Notes under the pieces: model-generated
Seen by the model: only the letters and a program-made list of their open reading frames with translations
Told to the model about the DNA's origin: nothing
Databases searched by the model: none
Made by a program: the position numbers and the translations under genes
In this document: one piece after another, positions 34,667-42,978 of the stretch
Layout of the letters: the number at the start of each line of letters is the position of its first letter
Numbering within the stretch: position 1 is the stretch's first letter
Origin: a virus
Strand: one strand, 5' to 3'
Length of the DNA: 64,000 nucleotides
Virus record (IMG/VR): IMGVR_UViG_3300042520_001980
Span: 62,001-126,000 of that record

Positions 34667-34878
34667 TGGTTACCTTGTTTTGGAGGGGCACATTCTACAT
34701 ACTTCTTTTCTTGCTGTCTATGCTTGTACTGCTCCACTATGCGATACAAGACATCAAATGTGAATTTACCTACCACGATGAATCCAGTTGCCAGCAATAT
34801 GAAAAGAGTATATGCTGCAATTATGAATTCCCGCACAATCCTGAGAATGACGTCCTCGGGTTTTTGAGCATTTTGCAT
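34663..34878 (-). CDS. Small single-span membrane protein, 71 aa
   Basis: I chose the ATG at 34878 (MQNAQKPEDV), preceded by GGAG at 7 bases, over a much longer frame reaching into the terminase gene. One membrane segment (about residues 20-38, AAYTLFILLATGFIVVGKF) is followed by a charged tail. Its ATG overlaps the terminase ATG on the opposite strand within CATG. Lysis-related function is possible. Confidence 0.75.
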   Translation of the reverse strand: MQNAQKPEDVILRIVREFIIAAYTLFILLATGFIVVGKFTFDVLYRIVEQYKHRQQEKKYVECAPPKQGNQ

Positions 34879-36802
34879 GAACGACTCCAATAAGATTAGC
34901 GAAGAAAAGGCCAAAGTAGACCTCAAGGCTCTTGCGCCTCGATGGGTAGTCGACATGGCCCAGAACATGAAATCGATTTGTGAAGTCGACGACATAGACG
35001 ACAAGATCTTCTCGATGGCGCCGGAGAAGTTGGCCGAGCTCAACAGTAGACTTGATATAAACGAATTTTCAAAGTTCCTCAAGTTCTATCTGGATCTCAA
35101 CAACTCCTCGCCAATTCGACTGACTTCAATGCTGCGATTGAACGGTCGGCCGTTCACTCTGGTAAAGCACAAGTTCTTTGAGCCTCTCTTCTATCCGAAT
35201 CTTCCTGATCGTACTTTACTGGTATGTGCCAGACAGGTCGGCAAGTCCACACACATTGCCGCCCAAGGTGTGTTGCAAGCAGCAGCCATCAACAGGTTTA
35301 AAGTTCTGTACATGGCTCCGCAATTCGAGCAGATTAGAAGATTTAGTCACCAGTACATACGGCAGTTTGTCCACGAGTCCTACATCAAGGACCAACTGAT
35401 GGACAAGAACTGCGTCGATTCCGTCATGCAGAAGACCTTCAAGAACGGGTCGGAGTTGTGGTTCTCGTTCGCCAAGTTGTCGGTGGACAGAATCCGTGGT
35501 CTTGCCGTGGACGGAATAAGAATGGACGAGATTCAGGATCTCAATCCGGAATTCCTGGATATCGTCAGAGAGTGTATGTCTGCATCCGAAAAAAGATCGG
35601 AAATGTATGCAGGCACCAGCAAGACCATCGACAACGTTATTGAACAGCTTCGGCTTCAGTCCAGCCAGGCAGAATGGTTCATGCGTTGCGAAACCTGCAA
35701 TCACTGGAACATTCCTACCGTTGAAGGTTCTGGACCTGGGCTTGGAGTTCTTGACATGATTAGACCTGAGGGGTTCTGCTGCGCCAAATGCCATAGGCCT
35801 TTAGAGCCGGAGAAGGGCTTCTGGGTCCACAAGTACAAGGAGAAGTCGGCTACCTTTCCTAGCTACCATGTTCCTCAGGTAATCGCTCCCGTACACTATG
35901 CCAATCCCAAGAACTGGCGTTCCTTGGTCCTTAAGAGAGAGTTGACCAGCCCAGCCACGTTCATAAACGAAGTCTTGGGTGAGGCTTGCGACGAAGGACA
36001 AAGGCTGGTTAGTCAGACTGAGCTAAAGCAGGTGTGCGTACTGGCCCCTAACTCCAAAGACAATAGCGTAAATGCGCACAAATACGCAGATAGAGTTCTT
36101 GGAGTTGACTGGGGTGGAAAAGGTAGTCGGTTTCAGTCGATGACTGCAGCCGCCGTGGCTTGCTATCTGCCCGTCGAGGACAAGATTGACATTATTTTCG
36201 GGCACGTGTTTCAGGCCATGACCGATTCTGTCCTGGAAACCAAGGAAGTCATCGACATCGCAAATGCATTTAATTGCAGCGCCATCGCACACGACGTTGC
36301 CGTCGCAGGCGAAGTAAGACTCAGCATCATGCGCAGCGTAGGAGTGCCTGACTCTCGGCTGATCAATTGCCGTTATGCGGCAAGTGGCAGTATCAAGTCT
36401 CTGCTGCAGTTTGTTCCTCCGACTGATATCAATCCTACCAGCTACTACAACCTGGACAAAAGCAAGGTCATTGCGGCCGTATGTCTTGCAATCAAGAACA
36501 AGAACATTCGGTTTCCTCAGTACGACAGCCTGGTAGATTCGGCTGGAGAGAACATAATGAATCACTTCTTGGCTGTTTACGAAGAAAGCAGCGAAAGTAT
36601 GTTCGGAACCGAGCGGAGATTCATTCGTCGTAATCCAGGAATGCCGGATGACTTCCTGCATGCCGTGGCTTTTGCCGTCATATCCCTATGGAGAAGATAT
36701 CCAGAACTGATTCCAAACCTGTTGGACGAAGTCCTGGACGGAGACGAGCACGTAAGCATGGGTAGTCCCAACACGTATTACGGCGGGCACGAATTTGATT
36801 AA
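34877..36802 (+). CDS. terL: Terminase large subunit
   Basis: The packaging motor, 641 aa. Walker A is ARQVGKST (118-125) and Walker B MDE (D217, E218). A Cys-rich insert (C271, C274, C301/302, C305) probably binds zinc, as in the GpA-type group. The nuclease domain starts at LGVDWGGKG (D411) and ends near MPDDFLHAVAFA. A stop lies four codons before the ATG in the same frame, so this is the first possible start. The ribosome site is poor. It is the first plus-strand gene and starts divergently from the small membrane genes. Confidence 0.92.
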   Translation: MNDSNKISEEKAKVDLKALAPRWVVDMAQNMKSICEVDDIDDKIFSMAPEKLAELNSRLDINEFSKFLKFYLDLNNSSPIRLTSMLRLNGRPFTLVKHKFFEPLFYPNLPDRTLLVCARQVGKSTHIAAQGVLQAAAINRFKVLYMAPQFEQIRRFSHQYIRQFVHESYIKDQLMDKNCVDSVMQKTFKNGSELWFSFAKLSVDRIRGLAVDGIRMDEIQDLNPEFLDIVRECMSASEKRSEMYAGTSKTIDNVIEQLRLQSSQAEWFMRCETCNHWNIPTVEGSGPGLGVLDMIRPEGFCCAKCHRPLEPEKGFWVHKYKEKSATFPSYHVPQVIAPVHYANPKNWRSLVLKRELTSPATFINEVLGEACDEGQRLVSQTELKQVCVLAPNSKDNSVNAHKYADRVLGVDWGGKGSRFQSMTAAAVACYLPVEDKIDIIFGHVFQAMTDSVLETKEVIDIANAFNCSAIAHDVAVAGEVRLSIMRSVGVPDSRLINCRYAASGSIKSLLQFVPPTDINPTSYYNLDKSKVIAAVCLAIKNKNIRFPQYDSLVDSAGENIMNHFLAVYEESSESMFGTERRFIRRNPGMPDDFLHAVAFAVISLWRRYPELIPNLLDEVLDGDEHVSMGSPNTYYGGHEFD

Positions 36803-37019
36803 TAGCTAAGTCGAAAGTTTTGCTATAGGTTCAAACTTTATTGCACCCATAACCCTAAGCTGCTTATTGTTGAATAAGATTTGCTTAAGATTATGGGTGG
36901 CTTTGTGCCAGGAGTGATGGCGAAGAACCATCAAATTATGTTAACTCGATTTGGCGGCTATTTTACCGAGGCGATTTAGCCGCTAAAGAGCGAATCAGCA
37001 CTAAATTATATTAACACAT
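36803..37019. other. Structured spacer between convergent genes
   Basis: This is the longest gene-free stretch (217 bases). It holds four hairpins: AAAGTTT/AAACTTT (36814-36839); a long stem with internal loops built from CACCCATAA, TAAGC and CTTATT and their complements around a GTTG loop (36844-36899); GATGG/CCATC (36916-36932); and GCGGCTA/TAGCCGC (36954-36983). None runs into a good U-tract on either strand. I find no tRNA or open frame. It may be a non-canonical bidirectional terminator, a small RNA or a replication/packaging site. Confidence 0.55.
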
Positions 37020-39692
37020 TCAGTGCAGCTCTATTAAGCTGGTTAAGGCTGCTCGTCTTAGACTGCGCATTCTCTTGATGGCAGCTACCAGACTATTCCA
37101 AAGAGGCTTTGGAAACACCAGTAATAGATGGTCTTCCTTGTGGGCCTCTATGGCACCTAGGCTCTTTAAGTGACCTACTGCAGACTCCCAGGTAACTACA
37201 GGTAGATTGTAGAAGCGCATCTGGCCCAGGAGGTTAGTTAGGTCTATGGAGACCGTGTCCTCCATTGGGTTCTTTAAAACCACGTATCTCTTCTTGGCAG
37301 AGTCTCCCGTAAACATCTTGAACATGCCCTGCTCTACGCCTTCTTGAATGAAGTTTATAAGCTGGACTCCAGAGGACTTGGTGTTTATGTAACCTTTAGC
37401 CGACAGCATTACCTTGGCGGAGTCCAATACTCCGGGGTTCAAATCAAGGCTCTTTGCTAGATACTTCAAACTGTCCAGCATGGAGTGGGATGACGTGGGC
37501 CTTACGGTCAAAGCGTACTGCATAAAGAACGGAAATACGTTCTCGCTATTGATTAATGCCCGGGTCTCCTCCGTAAACTCTATATCAGCCCTCAGGAACT
37601 CCCAGTCCTTGTCTGCAGCCATAGCCGACGCTACTGTCGAATTGGCCAGCACTATGCTGTTCTTGGCCCCTTCGGCCCACTCAGCCAACAGCTTGGCTCT
37701 AGATCGAATGCCGTCGATGGCTACAGGTACCTGGTGCATTTCCGCAACAGCCTGAGCCATTTCCACGTCGTCTCTTGACGATAGAGTTATATGCTCTAGA
37801 CCTAAATCTATTCTAAGTATGTCGAAGATGTATTCCGCCAAGGAGCCCTTGTTGCCCACCAGCATCAGGTTTGTCCTTGGCTTCTGATCTACGAGGTTGT
37901 TTATTCCTGCCACTAGGCTCGCCATAGCCCCTAGATAGGCTACCGTCTCCGGACCGTGCTCAAATATATTAGATATCTTCTTGACCGTCAGACCAGCTTC
38001 AACCACTACGTTGGAGCATGGGGGCTCGACCTCACTCATTACAAAAGGCACACCTACTCTAATCTGGTCGGTGTCTATAGATACCCGTGGTAGGTTAAAT
38101 CTGCCAGTGTCGGCGTCAAAGCCTACATAGTTCTGCGAGGAGTGGACCTCTGGAGAACTCAGCCTCATTATGATGTCGAGGTATTTTTTAGATATCGAGT
38201 CGGCTACAAATGGCTGCTTAGACAATCCTGCCGAGGCAGCTATGTAGGCCAATACCTTACCGGGCTGCTCCTCTATGTCGTCTTCTGATATCTGAAACGA
38301 TATTTCCTTGCCTTCAAATAACAACTTTCCAAATATGGCAGCCGCACCTCCCTGCTTTATTCTGCAGATGTGAGAAATGCGCACAATTGCATTACATACA
38401 ATCTCGTCGACGACTTCCCGAGATCCCTGGATCCAAAGCTTTCCGTCTCTCTCAAAGAAGATCTTCTTGTCTAAGACTAATGGCTGAGATTCCAATATGT
38501 GATTAAGTAGTGGAGCTAGTTCGGCTCTGACCTCATCCGTACAGGAAGCCAAGATTAGATTCTTTTGAAACTCGGTCAATTCCAGACCATCAATGACGTT
38601 TCTTGCATTGGCTGAACCCATTGTGAGCAGCTCGGTAACCAAGAAATCTAAAGGGTCCAGCAGATTGTTGTCCTTGATCTGTGCGTGAACCGACGGCATA
38701 AAGCTGCCCTCCCACATCTTGGATACCTTTTCTGCCGGTTTCCAGATGTACGGAGTGTCATCTATCATCACCTTGAAGTTTCTTGCCTTGATGCAAGTCT
38801 TCATGAAACTGGAGTCCGGGTCGTCAACCCACATAACAGTTGGCTTGTTGAGCAGCAGTGGCTCCAGCTCTCCAATGGGAGTCTTGGCCACTATTGAAAG
38901 TTTGTTATACCTTTCTACTGCGCATTTTTGAACTATTCTGGCTGCCTGTAGCGGATGAGTCAACACATGCACGGACTCAGACTCATGCTTATGGCATTCG
39001 TTAAGCCCACAGAATCCTCCTCCGTGCCCTTCTAACAAGTTTAGATAGGACATATGGTCTTTATTTCCAATAAATCCAAACCCGCTAATAAAACCAGGCT
39101 TTATATAAAATGGAATTACCAAAAGACCGTCTGGCGATTTTCCAATTCCGGGAATGCTGGATTGAAGCAGCTCCTCTAATTCGTGTTTAAATCCAAATCC
39201 AAACCAGGCAGCCAAGCCTCTGTTAAAGACTTCTTGACCTAGCCATAGGTTTAATTCGTTTAATCTTCCACTAGCAAGTCTGTTTGCTACTGGGTGCATG
39301 GCGGCTTTAGCCACCTGCCAAGTCTTTTGAAGCTGTAAATACTGTTTATTGTAGAAGGTGGAGTATGCTATTTTATCCTCTACATTTACAGACTTTACTT
39401 TGAGATCCTTTGCAACAGCGTCTATTAACTCTTCTGGGTTTGAGATTTTGTACGCTTGGCCGTATAGTTGCAAACCTTCGCATGCTAGTTTGCACTTGTC
39501 GCAGTACATCCAACCCTCAAACGGTAACAGGCTGGAAACTAGCATACTTGCTGTTTTGCACTTAGGACATCGAACATAAGCACCTGCCTTAGCAGGCCCG
39601 TCGTAGCCCAGAAGTTTCAAGATTTTTGTATAATGGAAGGTCGAGTAGAACTCTTCCGAAGGAACACCATCTATGAGTCGCTGGATTGACAT
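37020..39692 (-). CDS. Degenerate primase/SF3-helicase-like protein, 890 aa
   Basis: N-terminal zinc ribbon (C42, C45, C64, C67), then a region resembling a TOPRIM primase core in which VLTHPLQAARI stands where the Glu motif would be and VMWVDDPDSS where DxD would be. The C-terminal third looks like the AAA-type domain of primase-helicases: LMLVGNKGSLAEY at the P-loop without GK(S/T), VPVAIDG at Walker B and NSIVLANST at a sensor strand. It is probably a catalytically altered relative of D5-type proteins. The start at 39692 lacks a ribosome site and overlaps the divergent plus gene by 20 bases. Confidence 0.6.
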   Translation of the reverse strand: MSIQRLIDGVPSEEFYSTFHYTKILKLLGYDGPAKAGAYVRCPKCKTASMLVSSLLPFEGWMYCDKCKLACEGLQLYGQAYKISNPEELIDAVAKDLKVKSVNVEDKIAYSTFYNKQYLQLQKTWQVAKAAMHPVANRLASGRLNELNLWLGQEVFNRGLAAWFGFGFKHELEELLQSSIPGIGKSPDGLLVIPFYIKPGFISGFGFIGNKDHMSYLNLLEGHGGGFCGLNECHKHESESVHVLTHPLQAARIVQKCAVERYNKLSIVAKTPIGELEPLLLNKPTVMWVDDPDSSFMKTCIKARNFKVMIDDTPYIWKPAEKVSKMWEGSFMPSVHAQIKDNNLLDPLDFLVTELLTMGSANARNVIDGLELTEFQKNLILASCTDEVRAELAPLLNHILESQPLVLDKKIFFERDGKLWIQGSREVVDEIVCNAIVRISHICRIKQGGAAAIFGKLLFEGKEISFQISEDDIEEQPGKVLAYIAASAGLSKQPFVADSISKKYLDIIMRLSSPEVHSSQNYVGFDADTGRFNLPRVSIDTDQIRVGVPFVMSEVEPPCSNVVVEAGLTVKKISNIFEHGPETVAYLGAMASLVAGINNLVDQKPRTNLMLVGNKGSLAEYIFDILRIDLGLEHITLSSRDDVEMAQAVAEMHQVPVAIDGIRSRAKLLAEWAEGAKNSIVLANSTVASAMAADKDWEFLRADIEFTEETRALINSENVFPFFMQYALTVRPTSSHSMLDSLKYLAKSLDLNPGVLDSAKVMLSAKGYINTKSSGVQLINFIQEGVEQGMFKMFTGDSAKKRYVVLKNPMEDTVSIDLTNLLGQMRFYNLPVVTWESAVGHLKSLGAIEAHKEDHLLLVFPKPLWNSLVAAIKRMRSLRRAALTSLIELH

Positions 39693-41019
39693 AACTGATG
39701 ACGTCTCTAAAAAGTACTATAATGCCTTCATCAAGCAGGTACCAATGCCAGAGTACGTAAAGTCGGCAAGTGTACTCTCCAAGGAAAACCTGCAAGACAT
39801 CCCATCCGACGCTTTTGCTGACGGCCTCAACAAGAAGTTTGCCTTAAACACAAAGGCCAACTGCTGGTGCTCCGCCCTTTACTTCTACGGCAATCAGTGT
39901 AGCAGCTCTTCGACCAGTAAACAAGCTGAAGCAAAGTTGCTTAAAGCTGCTCAGATCTGGGGCATAGCTGGCGACGTAGAACAGATTAAAAAAGCTTTTG
40001 ACCTGGAAACTATTCCGGCTTCGTACGCAATCTCGTTTGAGTATCGTGGAGCCAGAGTAGAGCGTTGCCCGGATCACACCAAAGAAGCCGCTACTGCCAG
40101 TGCAGAATGGCTCTATCAGAACAGAAGTCGGTTTCCGATTTCAATTCAAAAGCAAGCAGCCGCCAGACTGTTGTCCAAGGCAGATACTTTAAAGTTAGCC
40201 AATCAAACAGCGGTCTACTTGGACAAGCTGGCCAATCCAGAGGTCTACGCAAACATCAACTGCAAGATCGCAACGGCGATTACCGACAGGCTCAGCGCCA
40301 TATCCACCATGCGTTGGGACTCTCTTGAGGACGAGCTGCTGAAGATTGCAAACGATCTCAATGCACGGCCGTTTGATATCTGCCATAGCGGAGAACTTAT
40401 CTCTAGCGCGCTAGAGGCTCTGGATGTCAAGCACGGACTTAACACCAAGTGGGGTTCAGCCATTCAACATCCTGTCGATGCGTGCTTTAGAGTAAATGTC
40501 ACCAAGGCAGCAGCCGTTGCCGATACAGTAATTCATCTTACGACCGGAATGCCTGTCGATCTCACCAAGATCAGCGATCACCAGCTTGAGAAGGGTTTGA
40601 AGATCGCCGGCGATGACTTCCTGTCATACTGCCAGACCGATGGATTCAACGTGGACCGCAGCAAAGCTGCCGAGATACTGCCAACTTTGCCGAAGCCAGA
40701 AGCAAAGCGCTTCGAACAGGCCATCAAGACAGCTGGATATATTCCAGAAACTGCCTACGACTTCGTGGACAGACTGTTCAAGGAAGCTAACATGGGCATG
40801 ATGATGCCTCAGCAGATGCCAGTTGACGACACTAACCCTATGCCTGGCGAAGACGATACTTCGTTCGAGGCTAGAATGAACGAGAAGAAGGAGCAGGCCA
40901 AGCTAGACGCCTTGGATGCTCAGGCCGGATTAGCAGCTGTAAAGGCCAGACAAGCCCGACAACAGCACGAACAGAACGCAGCAAACTCTCAAATGGGCAT
41001 GACCCAAGGAATGCAGTAA
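39673..41019 (+). CDS. Hypothetical, possibly virion-associated protein, 448 aa
   Basis: Not recognised. It is largely helical and Ala-rich. The last 80 residues are Met/Gln-rich and then highly charged and helical, probably extended. AAGGA precedes the ATG. It leads a five-gene plus operon whose later members look like internal virion proteins, and a structural or ejected protein is the likeliest guess. The stop shares TAATG with the next start. Confidence 0.7.
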   Translation: MSRWIDITDDVSKKYYNAFIKQVPMPEYVKSASVLSKENLQDIPSDAFADGLNKKFALNTKANCWCSALYFYGNQCSSSSTSKQAEAKLLKAAQIWGIAGDVEQIKKAFDLETIPASYAISFEYRGARVERCPDHTKEAATASAEWLYQNRSRFPISIQKQAAARLLSKADTLKLANQTAVYLDKLANPEVYANINCKIATAITDRLSAISTMRWDSLEDELLKIANDLNARPFDICHSGELISSALEALDVKHGLNTKWGSAIQHPVDACFRVNVTKAAAVADTVIHLTTGMPVDLTKISDHQLEKGLKIAGDDFLSYCQTDGFNVDRSKAAEILPTLPKPEAKRFEQAIKTAGYIPETAYDFVDRLFKEANMGMMMPQQMPVDDTNPMPGEDDTSFEARMNEKKEQAKLDALDAQAGLAAVKARQARQQHEQNAANSQMGMTQGMQ

Positions 41020-41312
41020 TGATTAAAGTAGCAAGCAACTTAACTGCGCTAGCTTTAATTAAAGCTTCTGCAAACCAAGGAGAAGGTCCTTGGCAATTAT
41101 ATGGTCTAAAAAATAGAAAGAAAATCAATCTAAAGTTTCCATACTCTCCTGACGATTTCTACGAAACAATGAGCGATGATGACTTCTCGCAAAAGTTGAA
41201 CGCAACAATTAACGCTATAGATACAGCGCTTATGAAAGGCAAATTTCCTGAGCCAGCTCGCCAGCAACTCGGCAGCCTCTTGCTCAATGACTTTCTAAGT
41301 AAAGTTAAATAA
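41019..41312 (+). CDS. Hypothetical protein with MIKVA leader, 97 aa
   Basis: Not recognised. It begins MIKVASNLTALALIKA, the leader also found in the 42979-43575 gene, with 16 bases identical at the DNA level from the ATG. The rest is a small charged helical domain. AAGGA precedes the ATG by 8 bases. Confidence 0.75.
   Translation: MIKVASNLTALALIKASANQGEGPWQLYGLKNRKKINLKFPYSPDDFYETMSDDDFSQKLNATINAIDTALMKGKFPEPARQQLGSLLLNDFLSKVK
41022..41034 (+). repeat. Leader repeat, copy 1
   Basis: ATTAAAGTAGCAA directly after an ATG, coding IKVAS. Identical to the start of the copies at 42927 and 42982. Confidence 0.75.
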
Positions 41313-41317
41313 AAGTA

Positions 41318-42019
41318 ATGCCTGTAAAATCCGTAACATCTAAGCAAACCTATGAGCAACTCTGGCGCAGTCGTGATACCGTCGGGACCACGCTCCTCGT
41401 TATGGTCTTGGACTCGTACGGCCAGGAAATCTTTGATATGGACCCAGAAGCCTTCCGCCAAGAAATTGAGGAAGGTTTCGGGGTATCCGATATTCCAGCT
41501 ATCAGTACAGACAAAGTTTGGTCTCTTTGGACTTCCCTTACGTCCGACCTCGTTCACTCGGACGTATCGACATTCATGAACACGGCAAATGTGCTTAACG
41601 GTACTCCGCTAAGCTACGATGTGTTTGATATTGCCGATGTCTATGAATGCGCCTGGGCAATCACCGAATTGACCATGCTGGACAGCAGCACGCCAGAACG
41701 CCTGGGCTCCGATGTCCGTAGGTACATTGGAGAAGTGTGCAAGGAGCAGGGTTTATACCGGCCTCCGCAAGTACTAGCCAAGGTTGCCGATATGGGACCT
41801 GGTGACTACGCAGCAAACGTGGAATCTAACGCGGATACCTCGGAAGCTATGCAGATCATGATTCAGGATCAGCTGGCTTTTCAGGAAGACGTAAAGGCAT
41901 ACGTGGAAAGACGGCTGGCAAAAATGATGCTAGAGCTTAACAACGCTCCTTTGGTAAACAAAGACAACGGAGCTTGGAACAAATTCGTACAGAACTTCGC
42001 CAACGGACTCAGCAAATGA
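41318..42019 (+). CDS. Hypothetical protein, 233 aa
   Basis: Not recognised. It is an acidic, mostly helical protein with no membrane segment. It lies within the plus operon; its stop overlaps the next start (ATGA). The ribosome site is weak, so it may depend on coupling to the preceding gene 5 bases away. Confidence 0.75.
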   Translation: MPVKSVTSKQTYEQLWRSRDTVGTTLLVMVLDSYGQEIFDMDPEAFRQEIEEGFGVSDIPAISTDKVWSLWTSLTSDLVHSDVSTFMNTANVLNGTPLSYDVFDIADVYECAWAITELTMLDSSTPERLGSDVRRYIGEVCKEQGLYRPPQVLAKVADMGPGDYAANVESNADTSEAMQIMIQDQLAFQEDVKAYVERRLAKMMLELNNAPLVNKDNGAWNKFVQNFANGLSK

Positions 42020-42927
42020 TTTCAATTAGCCACAACATTACAACAATGTTACTAAAGCAGGCCGAAGCCAAGCGTGAGGCCAGCAAGGAGAAGTCTCTGC
42101 ACGACTGGTTCAGTCGTAAGGGCGAAAAGGGCTCTAGGGGCGGCTGGGTGGACTGCAATGCACCGGATGGATCCGGAGGCTACAAGGCCTGCGGACGGTC
42201 TTCTGGCGAGGAGCGAGGAGATTATCCTGCATGTCGTCCGACTCCTGGAGCATGCAAGGAAAAGGGCAGAGGTGACAGCTGGGGCAAGAAGTCCGAAGAA
42301 GAAAAGAAAAAGGACGATGCCTGCACTCGTAAGGTAAAGGCCAGATATGACGTATGGCCCTCGGCCTATGCCTCAGGTGCGGTAACCAAGTGCCGTGAGG
42401 TTGGAGCTGACAACTGGGGCAATAAGACCAAAGAGGCCAACACCTTTGCCTCAGATACTATCCTAGATGTACCCATCAAGTGCACTCCTGGATTTGGCTG
42501 CAAGAGATACTTTACGCCAGAAGAGCAGCTTGAAGTCGACAGAGCTAAGGCTCAGATGTTCCCAATGCTGTTTCCCACTGAGGCAGATCCAATCTCCAGC
42601 CAACTGTCCAGTCCAACCTGGGCCGGGCTAGGAACTGGACTCATGGGCGCTCTACTAGGCGCAGGCGCTGGTGCAGGCACTGGAGCCCTACTGGAGAAGA
42701 GTGCTCCTCTAGGTGCCTTGATTGGCGGTACAGCTGGAGGCCTAGGCGGATTGCTGTATGGCTATGGAAGCCGAACCAGAAAGAACAAAGAGATCGAAGA
42801 CCTGATGGAAGATCTTCCTGTAGGAGCCGACCTAGGAGACGTCGAGCTCTTCAGCGACCCTAGACTAAAGGCTCAGATGGCCAGAGACTTCCAGCGCCAG
42901 CTAGTAAGAAAAGGCTTGATGGGCTAA
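42016..42927 (+). CDS. Cys-rich DUF5872-like domain + Gly-zipper membrane protein, 303 aa
   Basis: Starts MISISHNITTMLLKQAEAKR, similar in pattern to the neighbouring MIKVA leaders. Residues 30-150 hold a Gly/Cys/Lys-rich region ending in ARYDVWPSAYASGAVTKC and GADNWGNKTKE, which I recognise as the conserved stretch of a domain (I believe DUF5872) found in large eukaryotic viruses and some phages. A Gly-rich hydrophobic segment follows (about 205-255, LMGALLGAGAGAGTGALL), a Gly-zipper pattern seen in membrane-inserting virion proteins. Probably packaged and ejected; inference. Confidence 0.75.
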   Translation: MISISHNITTMLLKQAEAKREASKEKSLHDWFSRKGEKGSRGGWVDCNAPDGSGGYKACGRSSGEERGDYPACRPTPGACKEKGRGDSWGKKSEEEKKKDDACTRKVKARYDVWPSAYASGAVTKCREVGADNWGNKTKEANTFASDTILDVPIKCTPGFGCKRYFTPEEQLEVDRAKAQMFPMLFPTEADPISSQLSSPTWAGLGTGLMGALLGAGAGAGTGALLEKSAPLGALIGGTAGGLGGLLYGYGSRTRKNKEIEDLMEDLPVGADLGDVELFSDPRLKAQMARDFQRQLVRKGLMG

Positions 42928-42959
42928 TTAAAGTAGCAAACAGTATTCAGCGTCAGCTA
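42927..42959 (+). repeat. Leader repeat, ATG-less relic copy
   Basis: ATTAAAGTAGCAAACA plus TATTCAGCGT matches the 5' end of the gene at 42979 with few changes and would read IKVANSIQRQL before a stop 15 codons on. It has no ATG and begins at the stop codon of the preceding gene, so it looks like a duplicated or abandoned gene start. Confidence 0.75.
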
Positions 42960-42978
42960 ATAATAAAGGACTAATAAG

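Noticed and set aside
34879-35082. N-terminal extension of the 71-aa membrane protein into the terminase gene
   Set aside because: It would be antisense to the terminase start; GGAG before 34878 supports the short form.
36820-36850. tRNA-like GGTTCAAA T-loop in the spacer
   Set aside because: The T-stem would need several G-U pairs, and no matching acceptor or anticodon arm is found.
42927-42974. Possible 15-codon gene IKVANSIQRQL
   Set aside because: No start codon or ribosome site; better explained as a duplicated gene start.
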